Part shown: positions 8,908-18,056 of the stretch, piece by piece
Layout of the letters: each line of letters starts with the position of its first letter
How positions within the stretch are numbered: the stretch's first letter is position 1
DNA from: an uncultured Mediterraneibacter sp.
GTDB taxonomy: Bacteria; Bacillota; Clostridia; Lachnospirales; Lachnospiraceae
Reading direction: 5' to 3'
Assembly: GCF_934330165.1 (NCBI RefSeq)
Contig: NZ_CAKRGI010000008.1
Location: 1-64,000 of the forward strand
DNA length: 64,000 nt
Translations under genes and position numbers: made by a program
The notes under the pieces: generated by a model
Told to the model about the DNA's origin: nothing
The model's input: only the letters and a program-made list of their open reading frames with translations
Databases searched by the model: none

Positions 8908-8946
8908 GAAAAAGGGATGGGAGCAGGAGCTTTCATCCTTTTTTGA
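8908..8946 (+). terminator. Intrinsic terminator after the dockerin genes
   Basis: An AAAAAGGGATG left arm pairs with CATCCTTTTTT around a GGAGCAGGAGC loop region, followed by T residues. It ends the cohesin/dockerin block just before the right 27-bp repeat. Confidence 0.8.
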
Positions 8947-8971
8947 AATATTACGAATTTATAAAATTATC
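8945..8971 (+). repeat. 27-bp direct repeat, right copy
   Basis: A perfect match to 800-826 in the same orientation, directly after the terminator of the dockerin genes. The following 100 bp are very AT-rich. Confidence 0.85.
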
Positions 8972-9071
8972 GGATTCATACAATTATCAGCAGGTAACTG
9001 CCAGCCAAAATAAAAAAATTATAAAAATTGAAAATAGAATATGAAAAAAATATTATAAAATAATATCTGTA

Positions 9072-9100
9072 TTGATAACGCAATGCGGATGTGATAAGAT
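9072..9100 (+). promoter_or_regulatory. Predicted promoter of the aldo/keto reductase gene
   Basis: TTGATA (9072-9077) and TAAGAT (9095-9100) are separated by 17 bp, about 75 bp before the start codon. A TATACT at 9134-9139 with no good -35 is a weaker alternative. Confidence 0.5.
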
Positions 9101-9173
9101 ACAGAAAAGATTTAACCGCAAGAAAAAGTATGTTATACTGTAGTCGTATCGCAAAATGGAAGGGAGGCTTATT

Positions 9174-9986
9174 ATGTTTCGATTAAATAATGGTGTTGAA
9201 ATTCCAGAGATGGGTCTTGGTGTCTATAAGATGAATGCGGGAAAAGAAATGGACGATGCAGTAAGATATGCATGTGAACAGGGGTATCGCTTATTTGATA
9301 CGGCTCAGATGTATAAAAATGAAAGCGGACTGGGTGAAGCGTTAGAGAAGAACCGGATTCCCAGGCAGGATATTTTCCTGATCAGTAAGGTGGATAATTG
9401 TAACCAGGGATATGAGCGGACACTTGAAAGCTTTGGAGAGTCTTTAGAACGCCTGAAGACGGATTATCTGGATGCGTTTCTTGTACACTGGCCGGGACAG
9501 AACCGGGAAAGAATGCTTGCTACATGGAAAGCAATGGAAAAGCTGTATGCAGAAGGAAAGGTCAGGAGCATAGGTGTGTGCAATTTTGAAGTCTGCCAGT
9601 TGGAGTATCTGCTGGCAAATTGCAAAGTCAGACCGATGATCGATCAGATTGAGCATACACCGTTTATGCATGATGAGAAATTGCTTGGATTTTGCAGAGA
9701 AAATGAGATTCAGGTTATGGCATGGGGGCCTTTATTGCGGGGAAATCTGGACGAGGATGAGATTGGCAGGATGGCTGCGGGATATAATAAGACGTCCGCT
9801 CAGTTATTGCTGCGTTGGAATGTCCAGCAGGGGATCATCCCAATTCCGAAGTCGAAAAATAAGGAGCGGTTATTGCAGAATATTTCGATATCAGATTTTG
9901 AGATTACGGAAGAAGATATGAAAAGGTTGAATGCAATGAATAGAAATAAAAGAACAAGTTATGATCCGCTGGTATTCGATTTTTAG
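9174..9986 (+). CDS. Aldo/keto reductase
   Basis: A 270-residue NAD(P)H-dependent cytosolic oxidoreductase of the AKR superfamily. The catalytic tetrad is visible: Asp in LFDTAQMY, Tyr in the same motif, Lys in LISKVDN and His in LVHWPG. The C-terminal IPIPKSKNKERL segment is the usual cofactor-binding loop. The start at 9174 is chosen over an in-frame ATG at 9156 because GGGAGG at 9162-9167 sits correctly before it. It has its own upstream promoter and no obvious functional link to its neighbours. The substrate cannot be predicted; the family reduces many carbonyls (2,5-diketogluconate reductase-like). Confidence 0.93.
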   Translation: MFRLNNGVEIPEMGLGVYKMNAGKEMDDAVRYACEQGYRLFDTAQMYKNESGLGEALEKNRIPRQDIFLISKVDNCNQGYERTLESFGESLERLKTDYLDAFLVHWPGQNRERMLATWKAMEKLYAEGKVRSIGVCNFEVCQLEYLLANCKVRPMIDQIEHTPFMHDEKLLGFCRENEIQVMAWGPLLRGNLDEDEIGRMAAGYNKTSAQLLLRWNVQQGIIPIPKSKNKERLLQNISISDFEITEEDMKRLNAMNRNKRTSYDPLVFDF

Positions 9987-10096
9987 AAAAGAGTGCTTAT
10001 TTCCAGGCAAAAATGGGGATTAATAAAAAAGAAAAGTTAAAATGCAGAAAAATGCAGGAAAGTAACTTAATGATTGGTTTGTAGGAGGAAAGAAAG

Positions 10097-10405
10097 ATGT
10101 CAGTTGTTAAATTAACGGTAGAAAATTTTGAGCAGGAAGTTCTTCAGGCAGAAAAGCCGGTACTGGTAGATTTTTATGCAGACTGGTGCGGGCCTTGTAA
10201 GATGATGAGTCCGGTCGTAGATGAGATTGCTGAGGAGGAGTCAGGAATTAAAGTGTGCAATATCAATATCGATCAGGCGATGGAGATCGCACAGAAATAC
10301 AGAGTAATGAGTATCCCGACATTTATTGCGTTTAAGAACGGTGAGGAAGCAGGCAGACAGATCGGTGCAGTATCAAAAGGTGAGTTGTTAAGTATTATAA
10401 AGTAA
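10097..10405 (+). CDS. trxA: Thioredoxin
   Basis: A 102-residue single-domain thioredoxin with the WCGPCKMM active site near residue 30 and the cis-proline loop MSIPT near 75. It is a cytosolic dithiol-disulfide reductant for ribonucleotide reductase, peroxidases and similar enzymes. Length matches the family and AGGAGG-like sequence precedes the start. A strong terminator follows, so it is probably a single-gene unit. Confidence 0.95.
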   Translation: MSVVKLTVENFEQEVLQAEKPVLVDFYADWCGPCKMMSPVVDEIAEEESGIKVCNINIDQAMEIAQKYRVMSIPTFIAFKNGEEAGRQIGAVSKGELLSIIK

Positions 10406-10450
10406 GGCGGTTCATCGATACGGAGCGATAGAAAGTGATTGCGGATAACG

Positions 10451-10503
10451 GGCAGATGCAGGAACGGTGTGGGAAGAGAGACCGGTCTGTATCTGCTTTT
10501 TAT
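10451..10503 (+). terminator. Intrinsic terminator after trxA
   Basis: GCAGATGCAG pairs with CTGTATCTGC, extended by CGGT/ACCG inside, followed by TTTTT. It separates trxA from addB. Confidence 0.8.
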
Positions 10504-10570
10504 ACCAAAGTATGCAGGAAAAATAGCAGATGGCAGATGTGCTGCATACTATAGCATTTGGAGGAAATAA

Positions 10571-13500
10571 ATGTCACTACAGTTTATTTTGGGAAATTCA
10601 GGAAGTGGAAAATCTCATTATCTTTATCAGCAGATTGTGAATGGATCAATAGAACACCCGGAAAAGAATTATCTGGTTCTTGTACCGGAGCAGTTTACCA
10701 TGCAGACGCAGAGAGATTTATGTGCGGCACATCCGAGAGGCGGCATCATGAATATTGATGCACTGAGTTTTATGAGACTGGCATATCGCGTATTTGAAGA
10801 AGTCGGCAGGGAAGAACAGCCGGTTCTTGATGATGAAGGAAAGAATCTTGTGATCCGAAGAATCGCGGGGAAGCTCGAGGATGACCTGAAAGTATTGAAA
10901 GGAAATCTGAAAAAGCAGGGATATATCAGTGAAGTAAAGTCTGTCATCTCAGAATTTGTACAGTATGGTGTTGATTTTGACAAGCTGGATGACTTTATGG
11001 AAGGACTCAGTCAGGAAAGTTATCTTTATTATAAATTGCAGGATATCCGTAAAGTATATGAAGGATTTGAAGAGTATCTGCGGGATCGTTATATTACCAA
11101 AGAAGAGATGCTGGATGTACTGGCGAGAGCGGTATGTGATTCAGAGCTTCTTAAGGGGAGCGTGATCGCACTGGACGGATTTACGGGATTTACTCCGGTT
11201 CAGATCCGACTGATCTCAGAACTTTTAAAAGTCAGTGAAAAGGTGATTGTTACGGTTGAAATTGACCGCAGGGAAGATCCTTTTATCTATCGGCATCCTT
11301 ATCAGCTTTTTGCGTTGAGCAAGCAGATGGTTACATCTCTTGTAAAGACTGCACAGGATGCAGGGACAGAAGTGGAAGAACCGGTCTGCCTGTATGAAAA
11401 AGTGCCATACCGGTTCAGAGAAAATTCTGAGATGGCATTTCTGGAATCGGAACTTTTCCGTTATTCAAGGAGACAGTATAAAAAGAAAAAAGAAGAAATG
11501 GAAACCTGCAGTGGAGCAATTTCGCTTCATGAGACGAAAAATCCGAGAGAAGAAGCCATGTATGTGGCAGAGGCAATTCGAAAGCTGGTGCGTGAAAAAG
11601 ACTACAGATATCGGGATATTGCGGTTATAGCTGCGGATCTGAACCTGTATGCGGATGCATTGGAGAAAGCCTGTGAATTATTTGAAATTCCGGTCTTTAT
11701 GGATCATAAAAAAAGTATTTTGCTCAATTCATTTGTAGAATATCTGCGGAGCCTGCTGGCGATGGCAGAACAGAATTTTACCTACGAAAGTGTATTCAGG
11801 CATTTGAGAACCGGATTGTGTGGTTTTTCGGACGAAGAGATTGACCGATTGGAAAATTATTGTTTGGCACTGGATATTAAAGGGTATAAAAAATGGCAGC
11901 AGGCATGGGTCAGAAGAACTCCTTCAACTGGAGAAAAAGAACTGGAAGAACTGAATCATCTGAGAGTGATCTTTGTAGAAAAGACGATGGGACTGATACA
12001 GGTTCTGAAGCAGAAGAAAAAGACTGTCAGAGATGTAACGCAGGCAATATATGAATATCTTGTTCAGGAAAAGCTGCAGCAGAAGATTGCACAGTTGGAG
12101 AAAGAATTTCAGGACCGGGGAGAACTGGCACTGGCGAAAGAGTATGCACAGGTATACCGGATCGTTATGGAATTATTTGACAAATTTGTAAGTCTGCTGG
12201 GTGAAGAAGAAATTTCTCTGAAAGATTACTGTGAATTACTGGATGCAGGACTGGAAGAAGCGAAGGTAGGAGTCATTCCGCCAAGTCTGGATCAGGTTAT
12301 GATCGGAGATGTAGAACGTACAAGGATCAAGAATATTAAAGCTTTATTCTTTGTAGGGGCGAATGATACACTTTTACCCGGAAATACAGGAGCAGGAGGA
12401 TTGTTGTCTGAATGTGACCGGGAGCAGTTTCAGAAGAAAGACATTTCACTTTCTCCGGGAGCGAAAGAAAAGATTTATATTCAGAAATTTTATTTGTATT
12501 TAAATCTTACCAAGCCGACAAAATTCCTCTTTTTATCCTGGGCAAAAGTGTCAGGAGAGGGAAAATCTCTCCGGCCGTCGTACCTGATCCAGGAGTTGAT
12601 GCGGTTGTTTCCAGATTTAAAGCCGGTGGATGAGGAAGAAAAGTCATGGCAGCAGTGTGAGATGACAAGAAGGACCGGGATTCTCAGACTGGCAGAAGGG
12701 CTGAGAGAAAAAGAACAGGGACTGGATGCACAGTGGAAAGAACTTTATACATGGTTTGCAGGCGATGAAAAAAGCAGATCCACAGTTGAAAAGCTGCTGA
12801 GAGCAGGATTTTATAAAAAGGAAGCCGCTATGCTGGGAAGTCGGATGGCTGAAAAGCTGTATCTTGATCCTGAACGCGTGAGTGTGACAAGGCTGGAAAA
12901 GTTTGCTTCCTGTGCCTATGCTCATTTCCTGAGTTATGGTTTACGGCTTTCTGACCGGGAAACCTATGGATTTGAGGCGATGGATCTGGGAAATATTGCA
13001 CATCAGGCACTGGAACGTTTTGCAAAAAAAGCAGAGGAAGAGAAACTGGACTGGGTAACAATGCCGGAAGAACGTCGGGCAGAGCTGATTGACGAAAGTG
13101 TGGAAAGCAGTGTCCTGGATTATGGAAATACAGTCCTGTTCTCAAGTGCAAGAAATGAATATATGATCTATCGGATCAAGCGTCTGATCCGCCGGTCTGT
13201 ATGGGCATTGACCCGACAGATGGAGCAGGGAGATTTTAAACCGGCAGGATACGAATTTAAATTTGGAAGTGGTAAGATCGACAGGATCGATACCTGTGAG
13301 GATGAGAACCGGGTTTATGTCAAGGTGACAGATTATAAGACGGGAAGGAAGGTATTTGATATTACTTCTTTCTATCATGGTCTTCAGCTTCAGCTGCCGG
13401 TGTATCTGAATGCAGCACTGGAGGCTGAAGAAAAGCGGAATCCGGGGAAAGAGGTAGTTCCTGCAGGAATTTTTTATTACAGGATACAGGATCCGATCGT

Positions 13501-13945
13501 GGCAAGAGAAAAGACAAAAGAGAAGACCGAAGAAAGTATTTTAAAAGAACTGAAGCTGGATGGTCTGGTGAATGGTGAAGAGGAAGTAATTGAACATCTG
13601 GAGGCAAATCTGATGGGAAGTTCATTATATTACCCGCTCCGCATCAATCAGAACGGATCACTCGGAGGTGCGTCAAAAGCTCTTCCGCAGGATAAATTTG
13701 AGACGGTACTTGCTTATACCAGGGCGAAGCAGAAGGAACTGAAAGCAGAGATGTATGAGGGAGAGGTAAGTGCACTGCCGTATCTGCTTGGCGAGGAAAC
13801 CGGGTGTGATTTCTGTGCCTGCAAAGATATCTGTGGATTTGACCAGCGGATTGAAGGGTGTGAATACCGTCAGTTGCAGAAATATTCACTGGAAGAAGCA
13901 GTCGAATGTATGAAAGAAAAGCTGGGAATAAAGAAGGAGACATAG
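10571..13945 (+). CDS. addB: AddB, ATP-dependent helicase/nuclease subunit B
   Basis: An 1124-residue subunit of the AddAB (RexBA) recombination nuclease, which processes double-strand ends and loads RecA. A Walker A-like GNSGSGKS is at residues 8-15. The C-terminal RecB-type nuclease domain has DYKTGRK near 925 (the catalytic Asp/Lys motif). Four cysteines, one in FASCAYAHF and three near the end (CDFCACKDIC and a later C), fit the AddB iron-sulfur cluster. Length is typical of Clostridia (about 1100-1150). TTGGAGG precedes the start. It lies directly upstream of addA with a 5-bp gap, the usual operon order. Confidence 0.95.
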   Translation: MSLQFILGNSGSGKSHYLYQQIVNGSIEHPEKNYLVLVPEQFTMQTQRDLCAAHPRGGIMNIDALSFMRLAYRVFEEVGREEQPVLDDEGKNLVIRRIAGKLEDDLKVLKGNLKKQGYISEVKSVISEFVQYGVDFDKLDDFMEGLSQESYLYYKLQDIRKVYEGFEEYLRDRYITKEEMLDVLARAVCDSELLKGSVIALDGFTGFTPVQIRLISELLKVSEKVIVTVEIDRREDPFIYRHPYQLFALSKQMVTSLVKTAQDAGTEVEEPVCLYEKVPYRFRENSEMAFLESELFRYSRRQYKKKKEEMETCSGAISLHETKNPREEAMYVAEAIRKLVREKDYRYRDIAVIAADLNLYADALEKACELFEIPVFMDHKKSILLNSFVEYLRSLLAMAEQNFTYESVFRHLRTGLCGFSDEEIDRLENYCLALDIKGYKKWQQAWVRRTPSTGEKELEELNHLRVIFVEKTMGLIQVLKQKKKTVRDVTQAIYEYLVQEKLQQKIAQLEKEFQDRGELALAKEYAQVYRIVMELFDKFVSLLGEEEISLKDYCELLDAGLEEAKVGVIPPSLDQVMIGDVERTRIKNIKALFFVGANDTLLPGNTGAGGLLSECDREQFQKKDISLSPGAKEKIYIQKFYLYLNLTKPTKFLFLSWAKVSGEGKSLRPSYLIQELMRLFPDLKPVDEEEKSWQQCEMTRRTGILRLAEGLREKEQGLDAQWKELYTWFAGDEKSRSTVEKLLRAGFYKKEAAMLGSRMAEKLYLDPERVSVTRLEKFASCAYAHFLSYGLRLSDRETYGFEAMDLGNIAHQALERFAKKAEEEKLDWVTMPEERRAELIDESVESSVLDYGNTVLFSSARNEYMIYRIKRLIRRSVWALTRQMEQGDFKPAGYEFKFGSGKIDRIDTCEDENRVYVKVTDYKTGRKVFDITSFYHGLQLQLPVYLNAALEAEEKRNPGKEVVPAGIFYYRIQDPIVAREKTKEKTEESILKELKLDGLVNGEEEVIEHLEANLMGSSLYYPLRINQNGSLGGASKALPQDKFETVLAYTRAKQKELKAEMYEGEVSALPYLLGEETGCDFCACKDICGFDQRIEGCEYRQLQKYSLEEAVECMKEKLGIKKET

Positions 13946-13950
13946 GCAGT

Positions 13951-16900
13951 ATGGCAGTGAAGTGGACAAAAGAACAGCAGCAGGTCATTGATCTGCGTGA
14001 CAGAAATATTCTGGTTTCGGCTGCTGCCGGTTCGGGAAAGACAGCAGTACTGGTTGAGAGGATCATTTCAATGATCACGGATGAAAAGAATCCTGTGGAT
14101 GTGGATAAACTGCTTGTTGTCACATATACAGAGGCAGCGGCAGCCGAAATGAAAGAAAGGATCGCGGCAGCGATCGAAAAAAAACTGGAAGAATCTCCGG
14201 GGAATCTGAACCTGGAGCAGCAGGCATCGTTAGTACATAGTGCGATGATCACTACAGTGCATAAATTCTGTCTGTCGGTGATCCGGGATCATTTCCATGT
14301 GATTGGAATCGATCCGTCATTCCGTGTGGGAGAAGAAGGGGAACTCCGTCTTCTTAAACAGGATGTACTGGATGAAATGCTGGAAGAACATTATGCAAAA
14401 GAGGAGGAAGAGTTCCGGGAATTCGTGGAAAAATACGGAACAGGCAGAACGGATAAAAAGATTGAGGAACTGATTCTCCAGTTGTATGAATACTCAAGAA
14501 GTTATCCTGATCCGGGGCAGTGGCTGATCTCCTGTGTGGAAGATTATGAAATAGACAGAGAGCATCTGGAAGATTCAAGGATGGTGCATACAGTGGAAGA
14601 GCGTGTCAGACAGCATCTGGGCGATTTGTATGGACTGGTCAGACAGGCAATGGAGATCTGTCAGCTCCCGGCAGGTCCGTATATGTATGCAGAGGCATTG
14701 GAATCAGATGAAAAAGAACTGAAAAAGCTGGAAAAGGCAGACTCTTATGAGAAAATGAGTGAGGTTCTGCTCAATTTCAACTGGAAAAAGCTTTCAGGTA
14801 AAAAGGATGAGACTGTCGATGCGGAGCTGCGGAAATCCGTCCAGGCTGTCCGGAAGCAGTTGAAGGCTCTGATTGATGGAATTCAGAAATCTTATTTCTA
14901 TGCAACTGCAGATGAATGGGTCGAAGATATGCGGGATTCCGCTCAGGCAATGAGGACACTGACCGGACTGGTGCAGGAGTTTACTGAACGTTTTGACGAA
15001 AAAAAGCGACGGAGAAATATGATCGATTTCAGTGACATGGAGCAGTTTGCACTGGCGATCCTGACCAGAAATACCGAGGGAAAATTAATGCCATCTGCGG
15101 TTGCTGAAGAATATCAGGAGCGGTTTGCTGAAGTGATGGTGGATGAGTATCAGGACAGTAATCTGGTACAGGAAACGATCCTGACGAGTGTATCAGGGAT
15201 GAGTAAAGGCAGAAATAATATGTTCATGGTAGGGGATGTGAAGCAGAGCATATACAGATTTCGTCTTTCAAGACCGGAACTTTTTATGGAGAAGTATGAT
15301 ACCTACAGCGTGGAAAGCAGTTCCTGCCAGAGAATTGATCTTCATAAAAATTTTCGAAGCAGAAAGGAAGTACTGGACAGTACGAACTATCTTTTTGAAA
15401 AGCTGATGTTCCGGGAGTTTGGTGGAATCGAATATGATGAAAATGCAGCTCTGTATGCGGGAGCAGAGTTTCCACCGGTACCGGAAGAGACTGATTTTAC
15501 GGATAAGACAGAAGTTCTGATCTTTGATCAGCAGGATATGAAGGCAAGAGATGCCAAAGAGGCTGAGGCGAGAATGATCGCACGACGCATCAGGGAATTG
15601 ATGGGTTCAGGATGTATTTACGATAGGGACAGTGATTCTTTCCGCAAAATACGGTATAAGGATATTGTGATCTTAACGCGGAGTATCCAGGGGTGGGCGG
15701 AGGTATTTTCAGCAGTGCTGGCAGAGGAAGGAATCCCGGCATATTCAGTGAGCAGAGAGGGGTATTTTGAAACGTATGAGATCAGTGTCCTTTTAGACTA
15801 TCTGCGAATCCTGGATAATGCGAGGCAGGATCTTCCACTGACAGCAGTGTTGACCTCACCATTTGTCGGACTGGATGCGGAAGAACTGGCACAGATCCGG
15901 CTGGCATATCCGAATCTGCCATTTTATGAGGCTGTCTGGCTGTGCTGTGAAGAAAAAGAAGCAGAAGCGGAGAACAGCAGCGGAGAGATTTCAGAGGCGG
16001 TCAGAGAAAAGCTGGCAGAGTTTATGAGGCAGGTACGACATTTCAGAAGCATACTTTCCTATACTCCGATCCATGATCTGCTGGCAAAGATCCTTGAAGA
16101 GACAGGATACCGGACCTTTATTGCTGCGATGCCGGGAGGAGAGCAGCGGATCGCAAATGTAGAGATGCTGATCGAAAAGGCGTGTGCGTTTGAAGGGACG
16201 AGTTATAAAGGACTTTTTAATTTTGTCAGATATATTGAGCAGTTGAAAAAATATAATGTCGATTATGGAGAAGCCGGAATTATGGATGAACAGGCAGACA
16301 CGGTACGTCTGATGAGTATCCATAAAAGTAAAGGTCTGGAATTTCCAATTGTATTTGTAGCAGGAATGGGAAAAAGCTTTAATATGCAGGATCAGAGAGG
16401 GAGTATTGTGATCCACCCGGACTGGGGAATTGGAATTGATGCAGTAGATCTGGAACAGAGAACGAAAAATCCAACCTTTCTGAAAAGAATGATACAGGAA
16501 AGAACAAAGCTGGAGAATCTTTCGGAAGAACTGCGGGTTTTGTACGTTGCTATGACCAGGGCAAAAGAGAAGATGATCCTGACCGGTACAGCGAAGCTGG
16601 GGGAAGAAGAGCTTCTGGCAGTTGAAATGATGGAGGATGTAATAAAAAGAGAAGGAAAGCAGAACCGTTGGAAAGCAGATGAAAAAGATACGCTTGCACT
16701 ATATCAGATGGAAGGGGCAAAGACCTGCTTTAACTGGATCTTACCGGCATTGATGAGAGAGTGGGAACAGGCAGAAAAATGGATACAGGTGCGGCTTGTC
16801 ACAAGGGAAGAATTATCCTATGGGGCAGCGACAGCAGGGCAGGCAGAAATACTGGCGAGAGAAGTGCTGGAACACTGGGATACAGAAAAGTCGTATATGC

Positions 16901-17652
16901 CGGAATGGAAAGAGCTTCTGTCAGAACAGATGAATTATACTTATCCTTATTTACGGGAAGAACAGATGAAACTGAAATTTACAGTTTCAGAACTGAAAAA
17001 GAGAATTTACACAGGAGAACAGCTGCCTGAGATGCAGGAAGACCGTGGTGAGGAAATGTATCAGGAAGAGGAAATTGTTCCGTTAGTACCGGAATTTCTG
17101 CAGGATCAAAAAGAAGGTCTGACCGGAGCATCCAGAGGAACGTCTTATCATAAGCTTATGGAATTATTAGATTTTACCAGGGAATATACGAAAGCCACTT
17201 TGGAAAAAGCAGTGAAAGATTTTGAAAAGCAGAAAAAGATGACTTCGGAGATGGCAGCGAGTATCCGTATATCTGATATTTTGTTATTTTTGGAAAGCGG
17301 CAGTGGAAAAAGAATGTCGGAGGCAGCCGTAAAAGGAAGGTTATGGAGAGAGCAGCCTTTTGTACTGGGAGTGGATGCGGATCAGATCTATCCGGGATTT
17401 TCCGGTGAGTCGGGAAGTCAGAAAAAGGAGGTGATCCTTGTCCAGGGAATTATAGATGCTTACTTTGAAGAGGAAGACGGGATTGTAGTGCTGGATTATA
17501 AGACGGACAGGGTGAAGAGTGCGGAGCAGTTGAAGGAACGTTATCATGCACAGCTGGAATATTATGCACAGGCATTGGAGGGTCTTCTTGGAAAACCGGT
17601 AAAAGAAAAGATTATCTATTCCTTTACGCTAAGAGAGGAGATCAGGTTATGA
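13951..17652 (+). CDS. addA: AddA, ATP-dependent helicase/nuclease subunit A
   Basis: A 1233-residue UvrD-family helicase plus RecB-type nuclease, partner of AddB. Motifs: QxxVID near residue 10, Walker A AAAGSGKTAV near 28-37, the DEYQD box near 400, YVAMTRAKE near 870, and a C-terminal nuclease site LDYKTDRV near 1180. The start at 13951 (AAGGAG at 13934-13939) is preferred to an in-frame ATG at 13906 that would overlap addB. Length is normal for the family. Confidence 0.95.
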   Translation: MAVKWTKEQQQVIDLRDRNILVSAAAGSGKTAVLVERIISMITDEKNPVDVDKLLVVTYTEAAAAEMKERIAAAIEKKLEESPGNLNLEQQASLVHSAMITTVHKFCLSVIRDHFHVIGIDPSFRVGEEGELRLLKQDVLDEMLEEHYAKEEEEFREFVEKYGTGRTDKKIEELILQLYEYSRSYPDPGQWLISCVEDYEIDREHLEDSRMVHTVEERVRQHLGDLYGLVRQAMEICQLPAGPYMYAEALESDEKELKKLEKADSYEKMSEVLLNFNWKKLSGKKDETVDAELRKSVQAVRKQLKALIDGIQKSYFYATADEWVEDMRDSAQAMRTLTGLVQEFTERFDEKKRRRNMIDFSDMEQFALAILTRNTEGKLMPSAVAEEYQERFAEVMVDEYQDSNLVQETILTSVSGMSKGRNNMFMVGDVKQSIYRFRLSRPELFMEKYDTYSVESSSCQRIDLHKNFRSRKEVLDSTNYLFEKLMFREFGGIEYDENAALYAGAEFPPVPEETDFTDKTEVLIFDQQDMKARDAKEAEARMIARRIRELMGSGCIYDRDSDSFRKIRYKDIVILTRSIQGWAEVFSAVLAEEGIPAYSVSREGYFETYEISVLLDYLRILDNARQDLPLTAVLTSPFVGLDAEELAQIRLAYPNLPFYEAVWLCCEEKEAEAENSSGEISEAVREKLAEFMRQVRHFRSILSYTPIHDLLAKILEETGYRTFIAAMPGGEQRIANVEMLIEKACAFEGTSYKGLFNFVRYIEQLKKYNVDYGEAGIMDEQADTVRLMSIHKSKGLEFPIVFVAGMGKSFNMQDQRGSIVIHPDWGIGIDAVDLEQRTKNPTFLKRMIQERTKLENLSEELRVLYVAMTRAKEKMILTGTAKLGEEELLAVEMMEDVIKREGKQNRWKADEKDTLALYQMEGAKTCFNWILPALMREWEQAEKWIQVRLVTREELSYGAATAGQAEILAREVLEHWDTEKSYMPEWKELLSEQMNYTYPYLREEQMKLKFTVSELKKRIYTGEQLPEMQEDRGEEMYQEEEIVPLVPEFLQDQKEGLTGASRGTSYHKLMELLDFTREYTKATLEKAVKDFEKQKKMTSEMAASIRISDILLFLESGSGKRMSEAAVKGRLWREQPFVLGVDADQIYPGFSGESGSQKKEVILVQGIIDAYFEEEDGIVVLDYKTDRVKSAEQLKERYHAQLEYYAQALEGLLGKPVKEKIIYSFTLREEIRL

Positions 17653-17915
17653 AATGGCTCATATATTATCTGATCGTAGTGAATCTGCTGACCTGGCTTA
17701 TCTACGGAATTGATAAATGGAAGGCGAAGCGGCGTGTGTGGAGAATACCGGAGAGAACGCTGCTGTTTCTGGCGGCTGCAGGTGGCTGCACAGGAGCATT
17801 GGCTGGGATGCTGATGTTCCGGCACAAGACAAGAAAATTAAAGTTTATGGTCGGAGTACCGGTTATCTTTGTGGTGGAAAGTATTTTTTTTACATATATT
17901 TTTCTGAAATTGTGA
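17649..17915 (+). CDS. DUF1294 family small membrane protein
   Basis: An 88-residue protein with about three hydrophobic segments and the DUF1294 pattern IYGIDKWKAKRRxWRIPE near residues 20-38. Its start overlaps the addA stop by 4 bp (ATGA), so translation is probably coupled to addAB. The function of the family is unknown. Confidence 0.85.
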   Translation: MKWLIYYLIVVNLLTWLIYGIDKWKAKRRVWRIPERTLLFLAAAGGCTGALAGMLMFRHKTRKLKFMVGVPVIFVVESIFFTYIFLKL

Positions 17916-18056
17916 CAAATTGCACATAGAATAGTCAGAAAAAGCGGTACAGAGAATGGATTTTTAGAAATTACGGTCAACTTCTTTTCTAATTAGAGAA
18001 ATTCTGCTAATATTACTTACAGAGTACTTTAGTCGGTTAAAGAAAGGAAGAGAAAA

